Source: Camellia lanceoleosa (taxonomy: Eukaryota > Streptophyta > Magnoliopsida > Ericales > Theaceae). From it: a stretch of DNA of 64,000 nucleotides. Location: positions 5,653,437 to 5,717,436 of the forward strand of contig CM045767.1 of NCBI GenBank assembly GCA_025200525.1. The letters are read 5' to 3'. Each line of letters opens with the position of its first letter. Position 1 is the stretch's first letter. Below the pieces are notes generated by a model that saw only the letters and a list, made by a program, of their open reading frames with translations, made no database searches and was not told the origin of the DNA. Below are positions 1-11,230 of this stretch, piece by piece. The translations under genes were made by a program, and so were the position numbers.

Positions 1-1464
1 CACAACCTCTACATCCGTGTTTCAAAATCAACTCACCCCCAATGGGTGACATAACACAAATAGGAGATGCTAATAGTACTAACTCCAACTCCAACACAGA
101 TGCAAATGCAGCAAATACAAAAGAATGAGATGCACCCGTATCAATCAACACTCTAGCAACCGAGTTGCAAAACATAAAGGTACCTCTCACTACTGATGGT
201 GCCGGTACTAGGTCCTGCGCGGTAACAGCATACACGCGCCCTGTAGGCTCCTGATCCACCTACTCACCTCTAGGAGCATATGACTGCTGTACAGACTAGG
301 ACGACGAAGCCCCCGGATTGGCCCTCGAGGCCTGCACAGACTGAGCTGGCTGATAACCCTGCGTCTGCCTAGAACCAGACGCTCCTGAAGTGGCACTCAA
401 CTGTGGGCAGAACCTCTTCAGGTGCCCAGGCTATCCACACTGATAGCAAGACAGGGGCTGCCCCCTGCCAAACTCTGACTCTGCGGTCTAGCTGAAGAAG
501 ATGCAGCTCTCTGACCTCCGCCCTTTTGCGGGCAAACCGAAGCCTTGTGACCCAGTTGGCCACACTTGTAACAGGTGAACTCTCCCTGATTGCCCCTCCC
601 GGAGCCTGCACTCGGTACTGGGAAAGTCGACCTAGCCAGACCACTCTGAGACGGCTGAGGGTTATAACCCCTCTGTCTCCTGCCATCACCCTGGCCCTCT
701 TGGCCCCTCTTGGAGCCTCTATGTTTCTCCTCATCCTCCTCCTGCATCATAAGCTCCATATGAGCTGCAGCATCCACCAAATGTCTATACTCTCGAATAT
801 AAGAACCACCAACCCTCAACTTGAGGCCACGCCTCAACTTCCGCTCAAACTCGTAGCAACGGCGCTCCTCGGATGCCACGAGTTCAGGTGCAAACCTGGA
901 CAAGCTAGTAAACGTAGCCTCAAACTCGGCCACAGACAAACCCTGCTGATTAAGCCGGCTAAACTGATCCCTCAGCTTCTCCCTGGCAACTGCAGATAAG
1001 AACCTCTCCTGGAAAGCATTTACAAATGCCTCCCAAGTACCGCTAACACGGACCTTCTCATACTTCCACCATTGACCCGCGTCTCCCTTCAGCTGGAAGG
1101 ATGCCAAGGTCACTTTCAGTGCTCCGTCCTCGATGCCAAGCATCTCGAACGTCTTACTCATTTGCTCCAACCACTCATCTGCCTTAAGTGGTTCCTTTGG
1201 ATCCCCAACAAACTCCTCCAGGTTAGACCAGAAGAACTCCCTCTTCAAGAAAGAAAGCCCTGCCTCAACTGCCTGATTTCCAGCCCTAAGAATACCCAAA
1301 GCTCCCGCTATCTCTCGGGCCAAAGCACTCATAGCCTGCTGACCCGCTGGCTCGGCCACATTGGCCTGACCAACTCCCTCCTGTACTGCCAGAATCTCAT
1401 TCGGTATAGGCACTTCCTGTCGCCTAGGCCTACCACGCCTACCACCTCTTCCTCGTCCTGACAT
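1..1464 (-). pseudogene. Retrotransposon gag and aspartic protease, frameshifted
   Basis: Gag begins at the ATG at 1464-1462 (MSGRGRGGRRGR); an upstream in-frame ATG at 1521 is less likely because the Arg/Gly-rich start is typical. The middle resembles the Retrotrans_gag domain (QWWKYEK, then FLSAVAREKLRDQF). A first zinc knuckle CYKCGQLGHKASVC is intact. The gag frame then runs out at 418, but the second knuckle appears in another frame as CYQCG, a TAG stop (431-433), PGHLKRFC, so there is a one-base frame slip near 450-460 plus a stop. Further along the strand the protease active site reads VLIDTGASHSF (about 175-125) and continues without a stop to the edge. Gag packages element RNA; the protease would cut the polyprotein. 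This copy could not make the full product. Confidence 0.88.
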
Positions 1465-1858
1465 CCTAATAAAGGAAACGAAGAGCATTAGCACATTTAT
1501 AAATGTGCCGAAACTAAACACTCACGTCCTAATGCATGGACAACTGTAATTCATTCCACGTAAGCACATAAACACATAAGCACTTACGAATTTCATTTCC
1601 GGATAATGATAGTCCCGTGGCGTTACTAGAGTTCCGGTTAGAAACAGCATTGATCAAGTGCTTTTCCAGCAAGACTCATAGAAACCCAAGGATCCAATCA
1701 ACATCCTAGAAATTAAATCCCATACCCAAATAATCACATAAGCATGTTATCAATTAAACACATGGTATACGACACTACTCCTAAGTCTCTTTCAAGCGAG
1801 ACAAACCCATTGTGATCCTAATCACTTCCCACGTACCCAAAGTATTCGAACCCGGTAC

Positions 1859-1870
1859 GCTCTGATACCA
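1859..1870 (-). other. Primer-binding site matching initiator methionine tRNA
   Basis: On the minus strand the sequence TGGTATCAGAGC begins three bases after the LTR end. This is the complement of the 3' end of plant initiator Met-tRNA used to prime minus-strand DNA synthesis in many plant LTR elements. Its position fixes both the element's direction and the inner LTR border. Confidence 0.9.
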
Positions 1871-1873
1871 AGT

Positions 1874-4101
1874 TGTAACGCCCTTAAAATAATAACATTA
1901 AACCCACAATATTGACATGCATTGATATATGTAAAGGCTCATCATTCTTTCATTCAACAGAATAGTTCATTACAAAAGTATTACATGTTAACAACAAAAG
2001 CAAATGCCCTATGGGCTTACAGCTTTCCAAGTTAACACTTAGTTACAAAAAGAGAGTGCTAACTCATTTACACATTAAGCCCTTGGCTTGAATCTACATG
2101 TAATACATCAAAAGAAAGCAACACCCAAAAAGTCTGACAGCCGCTAGCCTCCTAAGCTATATCCTTGGAAGTGGCATGCTACCTGTACCTGAAAATGATG
2201 TTCCCATATAGGGTGAGCCACAGCCCAGTAGAAATACACTAAACCAGCTATAAACAATGACCAATAGATTAGCAGTTGATAGGTGGCCCACACTTTACAA
2301 TTTCATGACATACAAGTCTATGTTACTTTTCATTTCTTTTCTTTTCATTTCCTTACAAATTCCCAATTCATAACCATGGCTCAGAACCTGGCCAAGACAT
2401 TCATAACCATGGCTCAGAACCTGGCCAACAACTTATGTGAGACAATAACTCATATTCAACACTTTCCCATTTCACTAAAGACAAGCATACTAGCTATATC
2501 AATACTTCCGTAGACATGCATAAGAGCAATATCACTCTTCCAAAGACAAGCATATGAGCTGTGTCAACACATCACTAGATAAGCATATGAGCCGTATCTA
2601 TGGAGTCCATCCCCTATCTCCTCCCAAACAACATCCGGTTTAGAGGTCCATCCCCTATCATCCCCTAAACCGTGGAGTACATCCCCTATCTCCTCCAATA
2701 CAACACACAATGCATATAAACAATTATTATACACATCAATCAATACATAAATTTAATGTATTCCTTCAACTGTCACACTCAATGACACATTTCAATGATC
2801 AGTTTTAGTTTGCCTAATCATCATGCATTGTCTACAACAATCAAGACTATCCTCCACCGATAGCCCAAAGCAGTTATTTCTATACAGAATATAAATGCAA
2901 CAAATGGATATATAATCAACATTTCAATTCGGTGAGTGATAAGTAATTCAACTACACCCTTTAATCCCATACACTTCCAATCTCAACATTTCCACTTCAA
3001 TTCCTCATTTCTCACAATTAATTATATCAATTAATTAATCAATGTAATTAGGGCATTTTCCATAATTAACATTACAACCCTTAAGGTTTCATTTTCATCA
3101 ATGTATTAACATAGATTCCAATTCTCTAGACCAAACATGTCTCTATGTTCATTACAAATAAAACCCCAACTTTTGTAAAATTACACAAAGGCCCAAAGTT
3201 TTCTCAAAATTACACAACAACTCCCAACATATCAAAATGCTAAAATTTAAAGACAAAGTCCATAAAGAGGAGTAGGATATCCCTACCTCAAAGTTTGAGC
3301 TCAAAAGGAGATGAAGACCCAATGGCCAATGTGCTCCAAATCCAAAGATTTTCAGATTAAATCGAAGCCCAAGTCACCCTCTACCTTTTTAACAAAGCAC
3401 TTAGGGTAGATTCACACTAGAAGGAGATGATTTCTTAGAGAGAAGACAAGTCTAGAGAGAGAGGGTCCCGAATTTAGGGTTTGAAGATGAAAAAGTTTTG
3501 AAAAAGTGATGTTCATCTCGGCTGCTGCTAACTGATATAAACAGGCTCGCTCGAGCGAAGACTTGGTCGCTCGAGCGACCAGACACAGAAACTCTCGCTC
3601 GAACCAAGAAGGTCTCGCTCGAGCCAACAACTTAGAATCTCGCTCGAGCAAAGAAAAGCTCGCTCGAGCCAAGAACTCAAACCATCAGGTCTGCAACCAG
3701 ACGCACGCTCGAGCGAAGACAAACCAGATTGCTCGAGCGAAGAAAGCTCGCTCGAGCCAAAAAATGTAACTCTCAGTATCTGAACCAGACGCAATCGCTC
3801 GCTCGAGCGAAGTCACTCTGGCTCGACCCACCAGACACAAAACATACCTCTCGCTTGAGCGACCAGACCCTGGCTCGAGCGAAGGCCCAAAATTCTGGAC
3901 AGCAACACTTGGCTCCCAGGTACAACCAACCTATAACAAACCTGCCCAACACATCCTATAACTCAAATACAAAGTAGGAAAGGAAGTAGACAAGATAATA
4001 ATCAACTACTAACATCCACGGACACAAGTCCGGATCACTGTACAACAGCGGTAAACCTGGGATCGCTATATGTAGTCTATAGGGGAGCCTACTCCCCAAC
4101 A
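1874..4101 (-). repeat. 5' long terminal repeat of the gypsy element
   Basis: On the minus strand the segment begins TGTTGGGGAG at 4101 and ends GGCGTTACA at 1874, the usual TG...CA ends, with the primer site immediately after. The length of about 2.2 kb is large but within range for plant gypsy LTRs. The outer border (4101) rests only on the TG start because the partner LTR is outside the window, so it is less certain than the inner one. Inside are a 33-base-period direct duplication at 2366-2428, a cluster of similar 'cccctatctcctcc' stretches at 2600-2700, and the GCTCGAGC cluster listed separately. No coding sequence is credible here. Confidence 0.75.
3549..3880. repeat. Clustered GCTCGAGC palindromes inside the LTR
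   Basis: The 8-base palindrome GCTCGAGC occurs ten times exactly, with three one- or two-base variants, in about 330 bases, separated by irregular A-rich spacers such as gaagac and caagaac. Being palindromic, the motif reads the same on both strands. It lies about 220-550 bases inside the LTR start, where U3 control sequences are expected. Small open frames rich in Leu-Ala-Arg-Ala here are by-products of the repeat. Confidence 0.85.
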
Positions 4102-4239
4102 ATTTTGGCTATTTCATCACTATCAGTGCAAAGGCACAGTCACAGTCACAGAAAACTTAAAAATAATAGGTGTCAAAAAAAAAAAAAAAACAAGGTATAG
4201 GCAGTGGGCGGGGCCTAATTTAAACAATTGTCATTCCCA
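4102..4239. other. Short spacer, nothing recognised
   Basis: Between the LTR border and the repeat copy there is only a short run of cagtcaca repeats and a 16-base poly-A. No gene or element end was recognised. Confidence 0.6.
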
Positions 4240-5419
4240 AAAATTTCTGTCTGATCAAAAACTTTTCATAATTTCTAAAATTCTACTTGGGTTTTCTTTC
4301 ACAATTCTTTCCTCCCAACGAGCTTTCGATTTTATTCCAAGTATCTAATCAAACAATTGTCTCCTTAGTCAAATGTCTTTCTAGGAGATTTCGAATTTTA
4401 TTCAAAATTGAAGATTTGATCACCACTTCCTTATTTACCATTTTTCAAGAAAGTCGAAATTCCCCCTAAAGTCAATGACTTAAAAATCCTTATTCGATCA
4501 TCCACCTTCCATAATCTCCGAGGCTCTACCTAAGTTGGAAAGTTCCTTTTTTTTTAGAAGTTATTCTTTAATAACATGTTTTCTTGGGGATTTAAATTTT
4601 AAAAAGGCAATCATTCTTTTCTTTTTCCTCTTCTTCTTTGATCACTAAGGTAAGAACCCAAATTCAAACTCAAATTCTTTAAAATTGGGAAACCACCCCC
4701 CTAATTTACTACTGATTACTCAAATCATGATCAAAATATGAATCACTACCTAAATTGAACCCCCAAATCTTTGTAACTGCATCATTGCCCCCAAATAACT
4801 CGGATTGCCACATAATCAAATCACTGCCACGTCAGACTCCCCAGACTTTGGGAATGAAATCACTGTCTTTCTCGTTGTTAGATCACTGGAATCAAATAAA
4901 ATTGTTTCCAAAATATCACATAAGCACATAATTTGCATTCATGCCTATTTTGCGGGGTAGAGTTGCCCTGTCCTAATTTAGAAGTCAGACCTAGGATTCA
5001 CTAAATCATTCAAAGAGGCAATAATACAATCCTGGAAATGAGGGTATCCTGCCCTAGTTTGGAAGCTGCTAATGCTCTCTCCATGCAAAAGGAGGTAAAT
5101 TTGGTCACAAAAGGGCACATCAGTTGTTACTATCAATATACCACTCCTTCCACAAGGGAATGATCAAACAGTACTAGTAGCATAGGCTCATGCTTGCCTT
5201 ATTGACATAACATAACCCACGAATAGTGTCCGGGATACTATGCAACAAACCCGAGGATAGGTGAATGGAACCAGTCAATTTTGTTTTACACTTACCATTG
5301 GATCTCGAAGTCATCATCATCACCCATTGGGTGATAGTTGCCCAACCAAGGGAATTCTGAGGAATTTAAAGGATTCCTACCAGAGCGATCAATCTAAACA
5401 ATTGTCTTTCCATTACTTA
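4240..5419. repeat. Isolated partial copy of the 1.7-kb tandem repeat unit
   Basis: This stretch aligns end to end, in the same orientation, with 39532-40711 inside the array at 39115-44252. Shared landmarks occur in the same order and spacing: the 'tctgatcaaaaac' segment, the block around 'ccacccccctaa', the 'cagactccccagactttgg' block, 'gtccgggatactatgc', and the terminal 'cccattgggtgatagttgcc' block. It starts in the middle of the unit, so about 420 bases of the unit are missing at the front and about 130 at the back. No coding sequence was recognised. Confidence 0.9.
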
Positions 5420-6084
5420 ATTTTTGTTTAAAAACCAATATAAACTCATTTTTTAAATTTACGTTTTTTCCTCAAATTTACAAATTGAAACAACCATTTA
5501 TAAACCAAAAAAATTATCAAACAAGTTTTTATGATAGTTTTTAAAATTTTTGTAAATATAAATTGAAAACTGAAAACGAAATGGTTATCAAACATGCTTC
5601 AGATAGTAAAAATGTCGTAAAATTAACAAATAATTAAATAAGTTACTAACGTAAGAAATGACTTATCAAAGACTATGTATGGTTTGATTTTTAGAATTTT
5701 TTTTAAAAAATTAAAAATTAATTTGGTTAAGAAATAAAAAATAAAAAATAATTATCATTTAAGGGTAAAAAATAATTATCATTTTAACTTTTGGGCAGGT
5801 TATATACATATGTACGGTTGTTTCAATTTAATTTGTAAAAAATTATTTCTAACCACTCGAAAGATAAAAATTATATAAAAATGATTTATATTTACAAAAA
5901 TTATAAAAATTATATAGTTGATTATTATTTGCTATTATAAATTATTATATATATTTAATATTGGTCCCAAATTTATAAAATAAAATTTATATATATTAAA
6001 AAGATGTGGGTGTGTGAGTGTGGTGGGTGTGTGTGTCAGAGAGAGAGAGAGAGAGAGAGAGAGATAGTGAAATGAAGAGTTTGT
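5420..6084. other. AT-rich intergenic DNA with GA microsatellite
   Basis: Very AT-rich sequence without credible exons. A GA dinucleotide run lies near 6037-6064, preceded by a GT-rich stretch. Confidence 0.6.
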
Positions 6085-6375
6085 GTTTTATTGAAAACCT
6101 GTTTTCAAAACACGTTTTTACATTTTAATTAAAAGCGCGATTCCTAACCACGTTTTCTGAAAAAAAAAAAAAAAAAAAAAAAAATTTACTTAAAAGCGTG
6201 GTTTGTAACAACGTTTTTACGATTTTACAAATTTTCCATGAGAGGACCACAAAAACGGTAAAAGCGTGGTTTGTAATCACGTTTTAGCCTATTTTGGAAA
6301 TTCCGTATGAACTAAGCTTAGTTTGGGAAATAGCTTGGTATTTTGACTTATTTTGGGAAAAGCCCCCAGAAAGTG
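6085..6375 (+). repeat. Interspersed repeat with AAAGCGTGGTT motifs, copy 1
   Basis: This segment is related to the reverse complement of 38551-38765. Both contain, in order, a 'taaccacgttttctgaaaaaa' block, several 'aaaagcgtggtt' blocks, a 'cgattttacaaatttt' block and an end reading 'ttattttgggaaaagcccc'. The element borders are not clear and no coding capacity is seen, so its class is unknown. Confidence 0.75.
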
Positions 6376-7780
6376 AGTGAGAGAAAGACAGGGGTGCGGG
6401 TTTCAGGCTTCTATTTGAGGGGTGGGATTTTTAGCCTCTATTTGGAATGATTGATTAGAAGAAAATAAAAAAAAAAAATTATTAATTTAGTAAAAATAAA
6501 TAAAAACTATTAATTGTTTTTATTTTATTTTATTTTTTGAGATGCAAAAATAATTTTTAATATTTATTTTTATCAAATTAATTTATATATACTTTTAAAA
6601 TTTTTAAAAAAAATAATTTTGAAAATGAAATCAAACAAAACTTTCTAATTATCTGTTTAAAACCATAAATGGTGAAAAATAATAAGAAATTTAAATATAT
6701 AAGAATCTATTTTAAATTCTTTTTATAAATATTTTTAGAAGATTTGGATGGATAACTGAACTTACCAACTTTGTAACATTTCTGTTTTTATCTTCTTTTA
6801 ATAGCGTGATAGTTTTTAATTTATTTTATTGTTTTTGGAAAGATTACTCTTTTAAATTGTACAATTGAAGAAAAAAATCAATATTATATTTTCTTTATTC
6901 TTTTTTACTACTTTGACATGGTTGTATCATTCGTGAAGCGGTGAAGAAGCGGTGATCACGTGAGAGAGCCGTTTTTAGTAGTGGGCAAAAATAAGGTTTT
7001 TTATTTCACAATTTATTTATTTTTTTAAATATTAAATTTTAGTTTGGGGAACAAAAAATAAATACGAAAAAATTTATTTTTTAAAATTAAAAAAACTATT
7101 TTCACACATAAAAAATTAATATGAAAGCAATGAGTATTTTTAATTTCTCCCCACTAAAGTAGGTTTTATATGTTTTTGAAAACAAACTACGAAAAAGAAA
7201 CCAAACAATATATATTGTTACAATTTTATTTATTATTTACCGTTTTACAATTTTATTTATTATTTACCGTGTCGTATATATAATTTTTGATTATGAAAAA
7301 GGTAAAAAACAACTTTAAAAGATATTATTAGTCTTTATGTAAAAAAATATATTAAAATATTACCATTCTAAAGTCTATCACCAACATAATTAATTTATAA
7401 TTTTAAAAAAAATTAAAATTTTTTAAAACATAAAATGTTTAAACTAAAATTATTGAAAATGTAATGCACATTACTTAAATTTAAATTTTATATTATACAC
7501 TTTTATTTAGATTTTTTTTTTTTTGAATTTTCTATTTTTATGCAATGGGTGGAAATTACCATATGATTGGGTCTAGAATATTGGGAAGTATTGTGTGGTG
7601 ATGGGAGGGCCAGCTCATAGTAGTGGAGTGGAACAAAGGAACAGTCAAATTTGGGATGAGAGATTTTTGTTTTTGTTTTTGTGCACATAAGCATATTCAC
7701 TTTTGGCACTTCCAAAAATTTGCTGCATTAAATTGATTTTGTCCAATGTGTTGACATTTCTAGATAATGGTTTTTTATTT
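6376..7780. other. AT-rich intergenic DNA, no gene recognised
   Basis: Long A/T runs dominate. The short open frames at 7503-7918 show no family resemblance or exon signals. A direct duplication of an 'acaattttatttattatttaccgt' block occurs near 7220-7270. Confidence 0.6.
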
Positions 7781-7899
7781 TATTTTTTTGGTTCATGGTG
7801 TATGAGAGGATTCAAGAACGTGGTAGAAAAATTCGAAAATCTTCGAAGATCCTTGAAGAAAAATTCAAATTCTCTAAAAGATGATGAGAGACTTAGATT

Positions 7900-8870
7900 C
7901 TTCAATAGTCTCAACTAAGAACACAAAAGCAAAGAGATGATGGAGATAAGAGATTGGGTGAAGAAGAAGGCAAAGTAGCTAGAGAGAGAATAATGGCAAG
8001 GCTCTCCCATGGATCTCTCACTTTCACTCTCAAGGTTGATAATAGAGAAGGGAAATGAGTTCTTTCCCAAGAGTTATCTCTCCAAAATCCATTTCTTGTA
8101 AAGTTATGGGTGGGTGCTATTTATAGGCACCTCATAATGTAGGATGGAGCCCATGTGCAAGGCACATGGGGAATATTCTCTCTAGTCACCTTGTCCGAGA
8201 AGGTGACCTCTCCGAGGATGAGGAAAATCCTCGAAGAGGAGATCAACCTCTCGGCGAACCCTTCTTCTTAGCCACACCTAACCAATGATCCCCAATCATC
8301 CCAAAGGGTCAAGGGTAGTCCCAGAGGACGTCTTGCCATAGAAGGGTCAGGGGTAGTTCAAGAGAATGCCCTGCCACAAATATTGCCGAGTCTCAGGGGA
8401 CCCCCCAGATCCTGCCACCTCGACCCAGATATAGGCTAGTTTAACCGAAGAGTGAATTTATCTCCACTTACCGTCTTCGGGATCGGGTCCTTTGTTCAGA
8501 CTCCATTATGCCCATGGTTCTGGTGCGTAGATCCCGGATAGCTCCGAGTCCGCAAGTGTTCTAGGACTCATTAATGGAGCGACTTCTAGATTGTGTTTGA
8601 ATCCATTCGAAGCTAAGCACTTCTGATCTCTAGGTTCGTGGATCCGAACCCTTTTGAATCTGGGCCCGAGGAAGTCTCTAAGTTCATGGATCCGAACTCT
8701 TTCGAGGCTTAGAGCAATTCGGTCCGTTTGATGGCGATAAATCCGGGCCCACCAATCTTGGACTTGTGATAAATTCGGGTCCACCAACCTTGGACTATTG
8801 GGCCTAATTAATTTAGTGGGCTCAAATTAGCTCCTCTTACACATGGAAGCCTAAAAGTTTCTCTAAAATA
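7900..8870. repeat. GC-richer block, possible solo LTR or TE fragment
   Basis: This block stands out from its AT-rich flanks by higher GC and by a 'gtgctatttataggcacctc' stretch near 8110, the kind of TATA neighbourhood common in plant LTRs when read on the opposite strand. At 8636-8720 two related 'tggatccgaac' segments repeat about 57 bases apart. I could not define TG...CA ends or a target duplication. An open frame at 8506-8787 merely reads through these repeats. Confidence 0.35.
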
Positions 8871-8879
8871 TAATTAGGC

Positions 8880-9195
8880 TTGGTATGTGACAACTTACAA
8901 AAGTTAAAAAGTCAAAAAATTACTAAAAAAGTCAAAAAGTCCATACTATTTGGGAAAAGCTTGTGGGGAAGCCTAGAGGGTAAAATTATTATTTTTCCCT
9001 TTGAATTCAATTGCCCAAAAGTAAAAAAATCAACAACGGTAGAATGGTCATTTTGATTTTACTATAATATTTTATTACACATCTTTTCGTAAAAAGTCAA
9101 AAAGTTATCCTAAACGTACATATTTTTTTTCTTTACTTTTTTAGTCAAAAAGTCAAAAAATGTATTTATATAGCACATCCCAAACAATTCCCACA
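8880..9195. repeat. Interspersed AAAGTCAAAAAGTC-type repeat
   Basis: Contains several 'aaaaagtcaaaaag' blocks and a 'tttgggaaaagc' segment. Related sequence, partly on the opposite strand, occurs at 9795-10030, 37480-37760 and 51410-51610, pointing to a dispersed non-coding element family. Borders could not be fixed. Confidence 0.5.
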
Positions 9196-9794
9196 GTTTT
9201 TAAATTTTTTTTCTTATTTTATGAAGTTTGATACTGCGTTACAAATGCATCATTTCATCAATTGATTGTTAGATTAATAAATTTGTTCCAAACTCTTTTT
9301 TTTTTTAACTATTGGAGTTGGCTCAATAGTCAAAAATTCTAAATTCATAATTGATCATATGATATATTCTTTTTTTGAAATGTATATTATAAAATTTCTC
9401 AAGTAGAATATGTTTCGTGAAACACATTTGATTTTGGAGAGGGAACATATACAGTGTTAAATTGGAGCTATGAGTTAGATGAGTTTGAAGGACAACTCCT
9501 TGATGCAACATTATAAGAATGCAAACATATACTAATTTTTAGAAAAATCCATAAAAAGTAAAAATGGTAAATATCTAATAACTTGTAGAAATTGACAAAA
9601 GAAAATGCAAAAATGCCCAAAAATAAGAGGTTGGCAAACAATCACTATCCCAACTTTCTATGAACTTTCTTTTGACACCAAACTACAAACTAGTATTTGA
9701 TAATGAACAAACAAACTTAGATTAGAAATTGGGTTTTCATATTTATATTAAACTAATTAAAAAGATAATTGTTATATATTATCTATTTTTGTCA
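9196..9794. other. AT-rich intergenic DNA
   Basis: No gene or element end recognised. Confidence 0.55.
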
Positions 9795-10030
9795 CCATTT
9801 TGGCCTCGTTTGGGAATAGACTTTTTAAGTAATTTTTTGGCTTTTTGACTAAAATATGATGTAAAAAAAATTAGTATGTTGTGATGACTTTTTGATTTTT
9901 TATGAAAAGATGTGTAAAAAATAAAGAGAAAATATAATCTTTGATTTTTTGGTATAGATTGTTGGCTTTTTGACTTTTTTAATAATTTTTTGACTTTTAA
10001 GCTAAAAAGTGATATTGCAAAGGAGGGTTT
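9795..10030. repeat. Second copy of the AAAGTC-type repeat
   Basis: Begins near 'cctcgtttgggaatagac' and is rich in 'ctttttgactttttt', the reverse complement of the motif at 8880-9195. Non-coding. Confidence 0.5.
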
Positions 10031-10869
10031 TGTATCACCAAGTATATGGCAATATATTACTTGTTATCATTAATGTCTCGGTTAGATCTCTAAATAAAAA
10101 AATCAATCATACATATTTATATGGGGTGCTTACGTGTAGGTCTTAATAAGCTGACTTATTGTCTAATAATAGGTCCTATAGAAAAAATTTGTCATAAAAA
10201 AACTCACTAATTGTCAATTTTTAGCGACGTATGTAAAAAATTGTCATAAAAAAATTATTTTTAATGACAATTTTACCAAAACTTATTTTCAATAGGACTT
10301 GATGGGAATTTAGTCTAACTATTAGGACCTATTGGTAGTTTACCCTATTTATTTATATATGTACACAGGTGATACAAAATGGTGACAAATAATTAGTTTC
10401 CTTATTATTTTCAAATTCTAGGGCAAACTTGGACTTTGCTTCTGGCTGCATGTATAGGATGCTATGATGGAGGTGACCTAAGGGTGCATGACTTCATTCT
10501 TAAAATCAATAAATAAAAAGCAAAATTGAAGATTATGAACCTCCTATTTAAATTAAATTAATTTTTTTTTAATTTTTTTAAAAAGAAAGTAATCTCACGG
10601 GTGTGACTCTTGATGTCATTTAATGGTTTGCTTGATCTTGATATATATTCTCAATTCATTCAAACTAAATAGTGATATCAAGAGATAAATTGATACTTCT
10701 TGTTGTTGTTCTTATTGTGTAGCAGTATTGGGTGATATGTATAGAAATTTGTTAACGTAGTTGTGAATTTTACAAAATCTTCACCTGTAAAATAGAATTT
10801 AATGGCATTAAAACAGACTGTATCAATTGTGAATCGAGTATAAATTGATATATATTAAGAATCGACTAT
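10031..10869. other. Intergenic DNA, no gene recognised
   Basis: AT-rich, with no exon signals or recognisable element ends. The three bases TAT at 10867-10869 are one half of the target duplication of the following CACTA element. Confidence 0.55.
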
Positions 10870-11004
10870 CACTACAACATTTTCTTAGTTTAGTGATATT
10901 TGAAAGTGCCACAAAACTATTGGTTTAATGACATTTTTTTAGTCTTGTGGCATTTTGAACAAGTGTCATTTATATCCGTGCCACGGTAGATACTAGTACC
11001 ACAG

Positions 11005-11230
11005 TTGATACTTACAAGTGTCACTACACCATCATGGCTAAAAACTTTCAACGACATTTTGATGTCATGATAGATACTAATTGTGACACTATCAAGTGTC
11101 ATTAAAAAAAGAGTTAGTGGCACTTCAGTGACACTTGTAAGTGTCATTACACCATCAGGGCTAAAAACTTTTAGTGACACTTTAATGTCATGGTAGACAC
11201 TATTCGTGACGCTATCAAGTGCCATTAAAG
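11005..11230. repeat. Two tandem copies of a ~120-base sub-terminal segment
   Basis: 11005-11105 and 11128-11230 are diverged copies of one segment ('acaccatca(t/g)ggctaaaaactt' followed by 'gacactatcaagtg' and its variant). They lie inside the left sub-terminal region of the CACTA element. Confidence 0.75.

Larger units (their letters stand above)
1..4101 (-). mobile_element. Ty3/gypsy LTR retrotransposon, 5' portion (runs off left edge)
   Basis: Read on the minus strand, the order is LTR (4101 to 1874), primer-binding site (1870 to 1859), gag (starting at 1464) and then protease running off the window at base 1. The order gag-protease with CCHC knuckles and an initiator-Met tRNA primer site is that of plant Ty3/gypsy elements. 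Reverse transcriptase, integrase and the second LTR would lie to the left and are not visible, so the lineage cannot be assigned and insertion age cannot be judged. The coding part carries a frameshift and a stop, so this copy is defective. The bases between gag and the primer site (1465-1858) are the element's leader and show no gene. Confidence 0.9.

Noticed and set aside
369..1461. Plus-strand open frames over the gag region
   Set aside because: Shadows of gag on the opposite strand; gag has zinc knuckles and family similarity.
1851..1875. tRNA gene
   Set aside because: Only the 12-base match to the initiator Met-tRNA 3' end is present; it is the primer-binding site, not a tRNA gene.
3549..3880. 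CRISPR-like array
   Set aside because: Repeats are 8 bases with irregular spacers in a plant LTR; no cas genes and wrong organism.
3528..3977. Open frames with Leu-Ala-Arg-Ala or Ser-Ser-Leu-Glu repeats
   Set aside because: Direct by-product of the GCTCGAGC cluster inside the LTR, readable on both strands.
8506..8787. 93-residue open frame with repeated RVRIHE segments
   Set aside because: Reads through a duplicated 'tggatccgaac' segment in a probable TE fragment; no known domain.
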